From the NCBI RefSeq assembly GCF_029623395.1, contig NZ_JAPYKK010000006.1, positions 100,104-164,103 on the forward strand: a stretch of DNA of 64,000 bases, written 5' to 3'. Each line of letters opens with the position of its first letter. Within the stretch, counting starts at the first letter, position 1. The notes beneath the pieces were generated by a model. That model saw only the letters and a program-made list of their open reading frames with translations, did not search any database and was not told the DNA's origin. The stretch comes from Sphingomonas echinoides. Its GTDB lineage: Bacteria; Pseudomonadota; Alphaproteobacteria; Sphingomonadales; Sphingomonadaceae. The translations under genes and the position numbers were made by a program. This document shows, one piece after another, positions 9,917 through 18,480 of this stretch.

Positions 9917-10891
9917 TCAGGTCACCACGCGCCGTGCTTCGCCGACCTGCCATGCGAGCAACGCGGGCACTGCGATAATCACATCGCGCGCGCGCTTGAG
10001 CAGCGACAGTGCGAGCGCATGCGCGGGGGGCAGGCCGAACAGCGGGCCGATCAGCACATAGGCGGCTTCCTGCACGCCGACGGCGCCGGGAATCGCGAAG
10101 GCGACGCTGCGCAGCGTGAAGATCAGCGCCTCGATCGTCAGCACGGCCCACAGCGGCATCGTCGAGCCCATGAAGCGCAGCGCGATCCACGCGCCGGTGG
10201 CGCTCGCGAGCCAGGCAGCGAGGTTGAACAGGAACGCCGCGATCACGCGGCGTGGTGTCCGATAGATCGTGTCGAGTTGCTCGCGCACCGCCGCCATCGC
10301 CGCGACGGAGCCCGGCAGCATCCGCGCGCCGAGCGAACCCGCCAGTTTGAGCATCGGTTTCTGTGCAAAGACGAACAGCAGCATCAATGCGACCATCGCG
10401 CCAAGCCCGCCGAGCGCGAGCGGCACGATGCCCTGCTGAACGGGCGCGTCCGACAGCACCAGCAACAGCATGCCGACCCCGCCGAGCGTAAAGATCAGTT
10501 GCGCCGCCATCTCGGTCGTCATGTCTACGATCATTGACGCATAGATCACCGGTTGTGGCACGCCGAACGCTGCCAGCGTCCGCGCGCCGACGACGAGCCC
10601 GCCAAGCTGCGAAAAGGGCAGGATGTCGGTGGCCGCCTCCCGCGTGGTGCGTGCCCAGATGAACCAGCCAAGCCGATCGGCCGTCTGTCCGGGCGCGACC
10701 GCCTGCCATGCCATGCCCAGCAAGACGAGCACGCCGATCGACCACAGCGTAAACGTGGCCATTCCGACCCAGCCGATCGATGCCATCGCGCTCAGCACCG
10801 GCTGCAGCCCGACCGTGCCGACCGCGCCGACCGCGACCGCCAGGCCGACGATCGTGGCGAGCAACAAACCGATGCGTGCGGAGCGGTTCAT
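9917..10891 (-). CDS. hpnL: Hopanoid-associated membrane protein HpnL (flippase-like)
   Basis: 324 residues, multi-spanning membrane protein (at least seven hydrophobic segments, beginning IGLLLATIVGLAVAVGAVGT). It belongs to the lysylphosphatidylglycerol synthase TM-region / UPF0104 superfamily. The short motif FAIPGAVGVQEAAYVLI matches the conserved P-G-x-x-G-x-x-E segment of that family. HpnL is defined by co-occurrence with hopanoid genes and has no proven activity; lipid translocation is the usual guess. It lies at the left edge of the hpn locus, and its stop abuts a palindromic repeat. Confidence 0.85.
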   Translation of the reverse strand: MNRSARIGLLLATIVGLAVAVGAVGTVGLQPVLSAMASIGWVGMATFTLWSIGVLVLLGMAWQAVAPGQTADRLGWFIWARTTREAATDILPFSQLGGLVVGARTLAAFGVPQPVIYASMIVDMTTEMAAQLIFTLGGVGMLLLVLSDAPVQQGIVPLALGGLGAMVALMLLFVFAQKPMLKLAGSLGARMLPGSVAAMAAVREQLDTIYRTPRRVIAAFLFNLAAWLASATGAWIALRFMGSTMPLWAVLTIEALIFTLRSVAFAIPGAVGVQEAAYVLIGPLFGLPPAHALALSLLKRARDVIIAVPALLAWQVGEARRVVT

Positions 10892-11130
10892 CGCGCAAAC
10901 TGCCGATAACCGGGAGCGGGGGGAAACGAATCGCGCATCATCCCGGCGTCATTGTGGCTTTGGCACAGGCAATCAAGGCAGCATGCACGACAGGCGACGG
11001 ATTTCAGGGCCAAATGACGCGGACGGCGTGTGAATTACCGCTGGAAGTCGCGGATGGAAGCTTTGCCCGACTTCGTGGGCAGAGCGCGGATTGGCATAGT
11101 TAAGTCCCTTTTAAGGGCTGATCGTTCATC

Positions 11131-12537
11131 ATGATTGTCATGACCACACAGGCCCTTACGCTCGATCACACCATTCGACAGGCAGCGCGCCTGTCCGGCG
11201 AGCTGGGAATCCGGACGCTGGATCTGCAGGCCGATATCGCCGCTTTGGCAGAACGCGTGACGGCACAAGCCACCACCATCGAAGCGATCGGGTCCGAAGC
11301 CAATATCCTGTCGGGCGACGTCGACAATGTCGCGATCGCCGCCCGCGATGCGCGAAACGACACGGCGGCGGCCAAGATCGTCATCGAGGATTCGACCGCA
11401 CAGCTTGGCACCGCGACATCGGATGTCGTCGAGCTGATCGAACAGGTCAGCCACATTCACAACGGTCTCGGTGCGTTCAACACCGCGCTCAGCGACGTCA
11501 GCGCGGTGACCGCCGGGATCAACGTGATCGCGCGCCAGACCAACCTCCTCGCCCTCAACGCGACGATCGAGGCAGCACGGGCCGGCGATGCCGGACGCGG
11601 GTTCGCGGTGGTCGCCAGCGAGGTGAAGAAGCTGGCGAACGAAACCGCCGCGGCAACCAACCGGATCGAGCAGTCGATCGCATCGCTCACGTTCGAAGCA
11701 GGCGTCATGCTCGATCGGATCGGGCAGGGGGTGGCAAAGGCGCAATCGGCGCACGGGAGCGCCAAGGGGATCGAAACGCTGGTCGAGCAACTCGGTGCGA
11801 TCATGCAGGGGATGGAACAGAATAGCGACAGCGTCGCAAAGCGCGTCGAATCGATGGTCCAGGCGGTCGATATGGTGCGTGCGGGGCTGCTTGCGCTGTC
11901 GAGTGCATCGACCGAGAATGCCACCGGGCTACAGCAGCTTTCCACACGCGTGACCGGGGTCAGCGACGACACCAACGCCTTGTTGCAGATATTGGCGGAA
12001 AGCGGCGCGGAGATCCTTGACTCGCCCCATATCACGTTCGGTCTCGAGGCGGCGCGATTGATTGGGGAGGGTCTTGCCCACGCGGTCGGCACGCATGAAA
12101 TCTCGCTCGAGACGATCTTGAGCGACGATTACCGGCCAGTGCCCGGGAGCGATCCGCCAATCTTCACGCACGCGGCACAGGCGTTGTTCACGCGGCTGGC
12201 CCGACCGCACCAGGAACGGGCGCGGCAGCTTCCGGGCTTCTTTGGCATGACCCTGACCGATCGGAACTGCTTCGGTGCGGTGGCGATGCCCGAACGGTCG
12301 CTTCCGCAGCGGTCCAACGATCGTGTATGGAACCAGGAAAATGCCCGTGCGGGATTGATCTATTCCTATCCAGAGACCCAAATCCAGGTCCGGATCGAGG
12401 CCCCGTTCTGTCTGAAGGCGTATCGCCGGCCGCTGTCGAACGGGAGCGTCGTTTTGCTCAAACAGGTCATCGCGGCGATCTGGGTCGGGGGACGGCACTG
12501 GGGCGTCCTGCAACTCGCCTATGAGAGCCAGGACTGA
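11131..12537 (+). CDS. Soluble methyl-accepting chemotaxis protein with C-terminal sensor
   Basis: 468 residues and no transmembrane segment. Residues roughly 20-300 form the receptor coiled coil, with the hairpin tip [20 protein letters not shown] and [16 protein letters not shown] that contacts CheA/CheW. The sensor is placed after the signalling domain, roughly residues 350-468, ending with [12 protein letters not shown], a tail seen in other cytoplasmic receptors and resembling a Cache-like fold. The start is MIVMTTQA at 11131 or three codons later. It sits between hpnL and the hpnK operon without obvious link to hopanoids; no che genes are nearby. Confidence 0.88.
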   Translation: MIVMTTQALTLDHTIRQAARLSGELGIRTLDLQADIAALAERVTAQATTIEAIGSEANILSGDVDNVAIAARDARNDTAAAKIVIEDSTAQLGTATSDVVELIEQVSHIHNGLGAFNTALSDVSAVTAGINVIARQTNLLALNATIEAARAGDAGRGFAVVASEVKKLANETAAATNRIEQSIASLTFEAGVMLDRIGQGVAKAQSAHGSAKGIETLVEQLGAIMQGMEQNSDSVAKRVESMVQAVDMVRAGLLALSSASTENATGLQQLSTRVTGVSDDTNALLQILAESGAEILDSPHITFGLEAARLIGEGLAHAVGTHEISLETILSDDYRPVPGSDPPIFTHAAQALFTRLARPHQERARQLPGFFGMTLTDRNCFGAVAMPERSLPQRSNDRVWNQENARAGLIYSYPETQIQVRIEAPFCLKAYRRPLSNGSVVLLKQVIAAIWVGGRHWGVLQLAYESQD

Positions 12538-12565
12538 CCGCGCCGCCGACGTCGACCACCGCGCG

Positions 12566-13462
12566 TCATTCCCGTGCGGGTTTCTTGCCCATGAAGCGCA
12601 GCACCAGCCGGATCATCCCCGGCACGAACTTCGGGCGGATCAGGCGCGGGTCATAGACCGCGAGCCGCCGATCGTTTTCTGCGAGGCAGATCGCCGCCAG
12701 TTCGGGGAATTCGATCTCGACGCCGAGCTCCTTCGAGCCGTTGAGCGTAAAGTTATTCTCCTGCGCCTTGGTATTGTCGTCGCCCATGCCCTTGGCCATG
12801 TCGATCCGTTCCCAGATCAGCGCGATCCACACCGCCCAGACCTTGAGCTCGAACCACGGGCGGCGCCACAGCGGCATATTGCGCCGATGCCACGCGACCC
12901 AGTTGACGAAGAACAGGATGTGGCGGCCTTCCTCGCGCATCACCGGCTCGAACGTGTCGATCAGTTCTTCCGGGAAAAAGCCGGTGTCCTTGGCGACCTT
13001 GAACAGCCCGAAGCCGAAGAAGCTGTCGATGCATTCCGAGAAGCCGGTGCGCATGAACGCGAACTCCGGATCGCGCGGGCGCAGGTAGGGATCTTCCGGC
13101 TTGAGCTCGATCCCGTAGAAGGTGACCATGTCCGCCAGCACGATCTTGTGGCGGCTTTCCTCATAGGCGTTCATGTCGATCGCATCACGCAGCAGCGGGT
13201 CGCTGATTTGCTCGCCGTACGTCTTGACGTTCATCCCTGCGCGCCCCTCGGTCGCAACCGCGATGTCCCAGATCGGCAGCGAGACGATCCGGTTGCGCGT
13301 GACGTCGTCGAGGACCGGCCAGTCGATCAGCGCCGGGCGATAGGGATCGTGCGTGTCCAGCATCGTCCGGCAGAACAGCGTCTTGTGTTCGGGGCTGCCG
13401 AGCTTGACGCGGACGCCGGGGGCGGGGCCTGCCGGGGCGATCGATTTGGCATGGAAATTCAT
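12566..13462 (-). CDS. Ferritin-like di-iron protein in the hopanoid operon
   Basis: 298 residues. Two ExxH pairs, EESRH and EEGRH, plus intervening acidic residues (SECIDSFFGF) give the ligand set of a ferritin-like di-iron four-helix bundle. A hydrophobic segment near ELKVWAVWIALIWERIDMAKG may anchor it to the membrane. It is the last gene of the leftward operon hpnI-hpnJ-small ORF-hpnK, beginning only 15 bases after the hpnK stop. Placement suggests an oxidative step or iron-dependent support for hopanoid head-group tailoring, but no characterised relative is recognised. The CDS is certain; the role is inference. Confidence 0.8.
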   Translation of the reverse strand: MNFHAKSIAPAGPAPGVRVKLGSPEHKTLFCRTMLDTHDPYRPALIDWPVLDDVTRNRIVSLPIWDIAVATEGRAGMNVKTYGEQISDPLLRDAIDMNAYEESRHKIVLADMVTFYGIELKPEDPYLRPRDPEFAFMRTGFSECIDSFFGFGLFKVAKDTGFFPEELIDTFEPVMREEGRHILFFVNWVAWHRRNMPLWRRPWFELKVWAVWIALIWERIDMAKGMGDDNTKAQENNFTLNGSKELGVEIEFPELAAICLAENDRRLAVYDPRLIRPKFVPGMIRLVLRFMGKKPARE

Positions 13463-13477
13463 CGGGGCTCTCCCGGT

Positions 13478-14302
13478 TCAAAAATCGGCGAAACGCGCCA
13501 GGGTGATATGATTGTCGGAAACGATGTCGCGCGCAACCGGATCTAGCAGCGCCGCAAGTTCCGCCTCGTACTGGTAGGTCGGGGCGGACAGGGGATAATG
13601 CGCGGTCGCGGGGTGTAGATAGATCTCGCTGACGCCCTCCGGAAGATGCCGCAGCACGCCGCGCAACCGTTCGGTGTACATCGCGCCAGACCAGGCAAGG
13701 CCGAACGTATGGTCGGGGACTTTCATCCCGCCACGGCGCATCTGCCGCTGGACGCGCTGGGCGAAGGGCTTGGCGATATGGAGCCCGGTCGCTTTCTCGA
13801 ACTGCGCCAGCACAACGCGCGGTTCGACCGGCGCGCGGACCTTGGTCATCCCGTGGCGTTTGCCGACCTTGAGCAGCGTCGCGGCGATGACCGGGTGGAG
13901 GTGCATGTGCTTGTGCGAATTGACGTGATCGAGCGGGAGCCCGGTCGCTTCGAACAGCGCGAACTGCGCGTCGATCTCCGCTTCGAGCTGACGACGAACC
14001 GATGCCTTGCCGACGAGGGCGAGTGCGACCGGAAGCGTTTCGATGCGGAATTGCCCGGCATCGTCGACCAGATCGGGAATCTGTTCCGGCGGCAGCGCCG
14101 GCGGGGTTTCCGCGAGCGCGACGTGGAGGCCGACTCCGAGCGTCGGGGTGCGCTGCGCCCGCGCGACCGCATCCATCGCGGCGGCACCCGTCACCATCAA
14201 GCTGGTTACCGTAAGAATCCCCTCACGGTGTGCCTGCTCGACCGCAGCGTTGACCTCGACCGAGACGCCAAAATCATCCGCGGTGACGATCGCGATCTTC
14301 AC
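13478..14302 (-). CDS. hpnK: Hopanoid head-group deacetylase HpnK
   Basis: 274 residues of the YdjC/ChbG carbohydrate deacetylase family: KIAIVTADDFGVSVEVNAAV with the metal-binding Asp pair, the HVALAE motif, and HVNSHKHMHLHP supplying metal ligands. In Burkholderia cenocepacia, HpnK removes the acetyl from N-acetylglucosaminyl bacteriohopanetetrol made by HpnI. The start is GTG 14302, overlapping the TGA of the upstream 65-residue ORF (GTGA), so translation is coupled. Confidence 0.93.
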   Translation of the reverse strand: MKIAIVTADDFGVSVEVNAAVEQAHREGILTVTSLMVTGAAAMDAVARAQRTPTLGVGLHVALAETPPALPPEQIPDLVDDAGQFRIETLPVALALVGKASVRRQLEAEIDAQFALFEATGLPLDHVNSHKHMHLHPVIAATLLKVGKRHGMTKVRAPVEPRVVLAQFEKATGLHIAKPFAQRVQRQMRRGGMKVPDHTFGLAWSGAMYTERLRGVLRHLPEGVSEIYLHPATAHYPLSAPTYQYEAELAALLDPVARDIVSDNHITLARFADF

Positions 14303-14496
14303 GCCCGCGCAAACCCGTAGAATTCGGGGTCTGCGAGCACGCCTTGCGCGACCCGGCGCGGATCGGGCGCGGCGACGAGGCGCAGCAACAGGACCATCGC
14401 ATCCATGTCGCGCGCCTCGACCGCGGCGTTCCATGCGTCGAGCCGCCCGGTCGCTTCGAGCCGCTCGTTGACCGTCATACGGGCCATCGTCGTCAT
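14299..14496 (-). CDS. Small hypothetical protein between hpnJ and hpnK
   Basis: 65 residues, MTTMARMTVNERLEATGRLD onward, acidic and probably helical, with no cysteine, signal or membrane segment. It starts 13 bases after the hpnJ stop and its TGA overlaps the hpnK GTG by four bases. Both junctions are as tight as those of its enzyme neighbours, which supports real translation. Unrecognised; it could be a small partner of HpnJ or HpnK. Confidence 0.7.
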   Translation of the reverse strand: MTTMARMTVNERLEATGRLDAWNAAVEARDMDAMVLLLRLVAAPDPRRVAQGVLADPEFYGFARA

Positions 14497-14509
14497 CGAA
14501 CCGAACCCT

Positions 14510-15955
14510 TTACACTGCCTCTTTGCGACGCCGCAGGAAGTCGAAGAACTCGACGCCTTCGCGCAGGCGGCGCTTCATCATGTCCCAATCGGTCAGCATC
14601 TCGCGGACGATTTCCCAGATCTTCGACGGGCGGAAGTAGAAGCGCTTGTAGAACTCCTCGACCTTGTCGAAAATCACCGTCGAGGACAGATGCGGGTAGC
14701 TGAGCTGCGCGATCTGGTTGCCGCCGTCGGTGAGCAATTCGTGCGAATTGTCGAACCAGCCGTTCTCGGTCGCCTGCTTGTACAAGAAGGTGCCGGGATA
14801 CGGTGCCGCGAGCGACACCTGGATCGTGTGCGGATCGATTTCCTTGGCGTAGTTGATCGTCTCCTCGATCGTCTCGAGCGTCTCGCCCGGGAGACCCAGG
14901 ATGAAGGTGCCGTGGATCACGACGCCAAGCTCGTGGCAATCCTTGGTGAACTGCCGTGCGACGTCGGTGCGCAGGCCCTTCTTGATGTTGTGGAGAATCT
15001 GCTGGTTGCCACTCTCATAGCCGACGAGCAGCAGGCGCAGGCCGTTCGCCTTCAGCACTTCGAGCGTCTTGCGTGGGACGTTGGCCTTTGCGTTGCAGCT
15101 CCACGACATCTTGAAGCCGGGCTTGCCGAAGCCGAGCTTGCCGAGCGCGATCGCGAGTTCCTCGACGCGCGCGTGGTTGTCGGTCAGCGTGTCGTCGTCG
15201 AAGAAGATCTCCTTGGTCTCGGGGATCTCGCGGATGATGTACTCCACTTCCTCGATCACCTTGGCGACCGAGCGGAAGCGGTAGGTGTGCCCGCCGATCG
15301 TCTGTGGCCACAGGCAGAAGGTGCAACGGCTCTTGCAGCCCCGCCCGGTGTAGAAGCTGACATACGGATGCAGCAGGTAGCCGCCGAAATATTTGTCGAT
15401 CTGCAGGTCGCGCTTGTAGACCGGCGAGACCATCGGCAGCGAGTCCATGTCCTCGATCATCGCGCGGTCGCGGTTGCGGATGAACGCGCCGTCCGAATCG
15501 CGCCAGGTGATGCCGTCGACTTCACGCAAAGGCTTGCCCTGCGCGATCTCGAGGATCGTGAAGTCATATTCCTCGCGTGCGACGAAATCGACGTCGGGCG
15601 TGGCGGCGAGGCTCTTGTCGGGCTCGACCGCGACCTTCGCGCCGACGAAGCCGATCAGGATCCGCGGGTTGCGCTGCTTGATCAGCGCGGCGGTGCGGAT
15701 GTCCTGGTTGAACGACGGCGTCGAGGTGTGGAGGATCACGAGGTCGCGATCGTCGAACTCATGCGCGATATCGTCCCACGACTGGTCGTGCGCGGGCGCG
15801 TCGATCAGCTTGGAGCCCTCGACCATTGCCGCCGGCTGCGCGAGCCAGGTCGGATACCAGAAGGATTTGACCTCCCGCTTCATCTGGTAGCGCGCACCCG
15901 CGCCACCGTCGTAACCGTCAAAAGACGGCGCCTGGAGGAAAAGCGCCCGCATCAT
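14510..15955 (-). CDS. hpnJ: Hopanoid radical SAM protein HpnJ
   Basis: 481 residues. The radical SAM cluster motif is C207-x3-C211-x2-C214 (GRGCKSRCTFC). An N-terminal domain of about 150 residues before it resembles the B12-binding type found in this subclass (LVILHTSTPSFNQD, FVGAKVAVEP). In B. cenocepacia HpnJ converts bacteriohopanetetrol glucosamine to the cyclitol ether by ring contraction. The start ATG overlaps the hpnI stop (ATGA), showing coupling. It is the second gene of the hpnI-J-orf-K-ferritin operon. Confidence 0.94.
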   Translation of the reverse strand: MMRALFLQAPSFDGYDGGAGARYQMKREVKSFWYPTWLAQPAAMVEGSKLIDAPAHDQSWDDIAHEFDDRDLVILHTSTPSFNQDIRTAALIKQRNPRILIGFVGAKVAVEPDKSLAATPDVDFVAREEYDFTILEIAQGKPLREVDGITWRDSDGAFIRNRDRAMIEDMDSLPMVSPVYKRDLQIDKYFGGYLLHPYVSFYTGRGCKSRCTFCLWPQTIGGHTYRFRSVAKVIEEVEYIIREIPETKEIFFDDDTLTDNHARVEELAIALGKLGFGKPGFKMSWSCNAKANVPRKTLEVLKANGLRLLLVGYESGNQQILHNIKKGLRTDVARQFTKDCHELGVVIHGTFILGLPGETLETIEETINYAKEIDPHTIQVSLAAPYPGTFLYKQATENGWFDNSHELLTDGGNQIAQLSYPHLSSTVIFDKVEEFYKRFYFRPSKIWEIVREMLTDWDMMKRRLREGVEFFDFLRRRKEAV

Positions 15956-17130
15956 GCCCGTTGCTCCGCATTCTCAATCTTGTGCGCCGCAACAATGCGG
16001 CCTTCAGTCTTCATTGTAAGGGTCGCGCCGCGCCAATCAACCGATCGGACGAAGAAGCTCGCGATATAGATGGCAAAACTCATGCCATCATGTGCGAGCG
16101 CCAACCCCAACGAAGCGATGCGCCTCCCTACAGTCGCATCGACGCTTCGCACAACCACCAACCGTACGATCGCTGCAAGGGCGAACAGCACCAGCCCCGC
16201 CGCGGGCCAGTACAGCATCGCGAGCACGGCGACCGGCAAGGGGAGCCCGATGATACTGCCGACGTACGGCCAGAAGGCGACATCGCGCACCGTCGCGCCC
16301 CAGCGGAGTTCGTGATGCCACAGCGCGGACAGGCTGGTCTCGTCGAAGGCGTGGTCGACCAGCATCGGCGGCAAGACGATCGAGAGCCCGAGGGCGCGGA
16401 CCGCTTCGCCGATCGCATAATCGTCCGCCAGCTTGTCCGCGAAACTGCCGAAGCCGCCGATCCGCTGCAAGGTTTCGCGCGTCATCGCGATGGTCGATCC
16501 CATGCACGGCGTGGCAAGTTTGTTAGCGACGCCGAACACCAGCCCGAGCATGAACTGGTAACTCACGCCCGCCGCACCGAGTCGCGACCAGAACCCCGCG
16601 TCACCGCGCCCGGCGTAGATGCAGGTGACGATTCCGACGTTCGGGCGATCGAGTGCGCGAAGCAGTTGTCCGAGATAATCCGGCGCTACCGCGATATCGC
16701 TGTCGCTGAGCACGACGATGCCGTGCCGGATGAACGGCTCCATGTTGACGAGGTTGGAAATCTTGCCGCTTGCGCCGTGGACCGTGCCGTCGACGACGAG
16801 CTGGATGTCGGCGTCCGGATGCGCCAGCTTCAAAGCCTTGACCACTGCGATCGCTGGATCATCGGCGCGCTGGATTCCGCAAAGCAACTGGATCGGCCCG
16901 GCATGATCCTGCGCGAGGAAGCTGGCGAGATTGTCGTACAGCCGCGGTTCGTCGCCGTAGAGCGGTTTGAGCAGCGTAACGGCATCATGCCGGACAGGCG
17001 CCGGCGTGGCGGCAGCGAAATAGTGTCGGAAGATGAAAGCGGCGGCAGTGCAATAGATGATGCCGAGCGTCGCCACCACGATTGCCAGCCAGCCCAGTGC
17101 GGCTCCAAGAAGATGCAGGATGTGGATCAC
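15952..17130 (-). CDS. hpnI: Hopanoid glycosyltransferase HpnI
   Basis: 392 residues, GT2 family. An N-terminal membrane helix (LGWLAIVVATLGIIYCTAAA) precedes the catalytic domain (VTLLKPLYGDEPRLYDNLAS, VVLSDSDIAVAPDYLGQ with the metal-binding DxD), and C-terminal membrane helices follow. In B. cenocepacia HpnI adds N-acetylglucosamine to bacteriohopanetetrol. I choose GTG 17130 because the first 14 residues of the longer form (ATG 17172) are arginine/proline-rich and unlike the family. It heads the leftward operon, divergent from hpnA. Confidence 0.92.
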   Translation of the reverse strand: MIHILHLLGAALGWLAIVVATLGIIYCTAAAFIFRHYFAAATPAPVRHDAVTLLKPLYGDEPRLYDNLASFLAQDHAGPIQLLCGIQRADDPAIAVVKALKLAHPDADIQLVVDGTVHGASGKISNLVNMEPFIRHGIVVLSDSDIAVAPDYLGQLLRALDRPNVGIVTCIYAGRGDAGFWSRLGAAGVSYQFMLGLVFGVANKLATPCMGSTIAMTRETLQRIGGFGSFADKLADDYAIGEAVRALGLSIVLPPMLVDHAFDETSLSALWHHELRWGATVRDVAFWPYVGSIIGLPLPVAVLAMLYWPAAGLVLFALAAIVRLVVVRSVDATVGRRIASLGLALAHDGMSFAIYIASFFVRSVDWRGATLTMKTEGRIVAAHKIENAEQRA

Positions 17131-17288
17131 GGTGCCACCCCGTAGCCTCGCCCGAATGACGGGGATAGGCACGCCGGGGTGAAAAAGCTGTCATGTCCGG
17201 GCTGGTGCGGACTTTGTTGCTGGAAGATTGCGCGAGATTGTTTGCGCTTGCGGCGCGGCGTTCTACAGCATCGCCGCATGGAGGCTGT

Positions 17289-18287
17289 TTGAGCAATCAA
17301 CCTATTACGCTGGTGACCGGGGTATCCGGCTTCGTCGGTTCGGCGGTCGCGCGACGGCTGGCCGCAGCGGGCACACGTGTGCGCGGGCTGGCGCGCGCGA
17401 GCAGCGCGCGGACCAACCTAACCGATTTTCCGGGAGAAATCGTCGAGGGCGACGCGCGCGACCCCGCCGCGATGGCGCGCGCGATGGCGGGGGTAAGCGA
17501 TCTGTATCACGTCGCGGCGGACTATCGGATCTGGGCACCGGATACCGAAGAGATCGTCCGCAACAACCGGGTGAGCACGCAGACCGTGATGCAGGCGGCA
17601 CTCGACGCAGGCGTCGCGCGGATCGTCTATACCAGCAGCGTCGCCACGTTGCGCCCGGATCATGGCAAGGCCTCCGACGAGACCCGTCCGGCGACGCCGG
17701 AGCAAGCGGTCGGCGCGTACAAGCGGAGCAAGGTCGTCGCCGAACGGCTGGTCGAGGCGATGGTACGCGAGCAGGGGTTGCCCGCGGTGATCGTCAATCC
17801 GTCGACCCCGATCGGGCCACGCGATGCACGCCCTACGCCGACCGGGCGGATCATCGTCGAGGCGGCGTCGGGACGGATGCCTGCGTTCGTCGAGAGTGGA
17901 TTGAACCTGGTGCATGTCGATGACGTGGCGGACGGGCATATCGCGGCGATGGCGCACGGGGTGATTGGCGAGCGCTATGTGCTTGGCGGGCAGGATGTAT
18001 CGTTGCGCGAGATGCTCGCGAGTGTCGCGGCGATCGTCGGGCGCAAGCCGCCGACGGTGCAGATCCCGCGTGCGCCGCTGTTTCCGCTGGCGTGGGTCAA
18101 CGAGCGGATTGCGCGGGTGACGGGCAAGGAACCGTTCCTGACGCTGGATGCGCTGCGGATGGCCGCGCACGACATGTATTATTCGAGCGCGCGCGCCGAG
18201 GCGGAGCTGGGGTATCGCGCGCGACCGTACCGCGTGGCGCTGGAGGATGCGGTGGCGTGGTTCCGGCAGGCGGGGATGCTGGCGTGA
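17289..18287 (+). CDS. hpnA: Hopanoid-associated sugar epimerase HpnA
   Basis: 332 residues, extended short-chain dehydrogenase. The NAD(P) loop is TLVTGVSGFVGSAVARRL, and the catalytic tyrosine/lysine pair is in AYKRSKVVAER. TTG 17289 fits: GGAGG lies 5 bases upstream (17280-17284) and the domain begins immediately. The exact step is unproven; it is presumed to act on the sugar-derived side chain. It is the first gene of the rightward hpnA-G operon and is divergent from hpnI, so the 158-base gap must hold both promoters. Confidence 0.92.
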   Translation: MSNQPITLVTGVSGFVGSAVARRLAAAGTRVRGLARASSARTNLTDFPGEIVEGDARDPAAMARAMAGVSDLYHVAADYRIWAPDTEEIVRNNRVSTQTVMQAALDAGVARIVYTSSVATLRPDHGKASDETRPATPEQAVGAYKRSKVVAERLVEAMVREQGLPAVIVNPSTPIGPRDARPTPTGRIIVEAASGRMPAFVESGLNLVHVDDVADGHIAAMAHGVIGERYVLGGQDVSLREMLASVAAIVGRKPPTVQIPRAPLFPLAWVNERIARVTGKEPFLTLDALRMAAHDMYYSSARAEAELGYRARPYRVALEDAVAWFRQAGMLA

Positions 18288-18336
18288 TTGCGTTTTCCGG
18301 TAGTTGGCAGAGTGGTGAGGGACATACAGTGCTTTC

Positions 18337-18439
18337 CCCCTTCCCTGTAAGGGCGGAGCCGTGGGTGGGTTGGCCCGTTTCGGCGTCTGTCCTTTCCTCA
18401 GGCCGACCCACCCCCGACCCCTCCCTTTCAGGGAGGGGA
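18337..18439. repeat. Palindromic repeat element upstream of hpnB
   Basis: Two imperfect inverted arms, 18337-18374 (ending GTGGGTGGGTTGGC) and 18402-18438 (beginning GCCGACCCACCCCCGACCCC), with a loop of about 27 bases. The 3' arm matches the arm of the element inside hpnF (CCCCTCC...GGGAGGGG), so the two belong to one family. It occupies the 193-base gap between hpnA and hpnB, the only large gap in this otherwise coupled operon. Confidence 0.75.
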
Positions 18440-18480
18440 GGAGACGGGCGCGGCTCTTCGTGGTCGTTGGGGCGTGGACA

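Noticed and set aside
11097..11125. A flagellar sigma28-type promoter before the chemoreceptor gene
   Set aside because: TTAAG and GGCTGATCG are present but the spacing is about 12 bases instead of about 15; the CCCTT-TT-AAGGG palindrome explains the pattern equally well.
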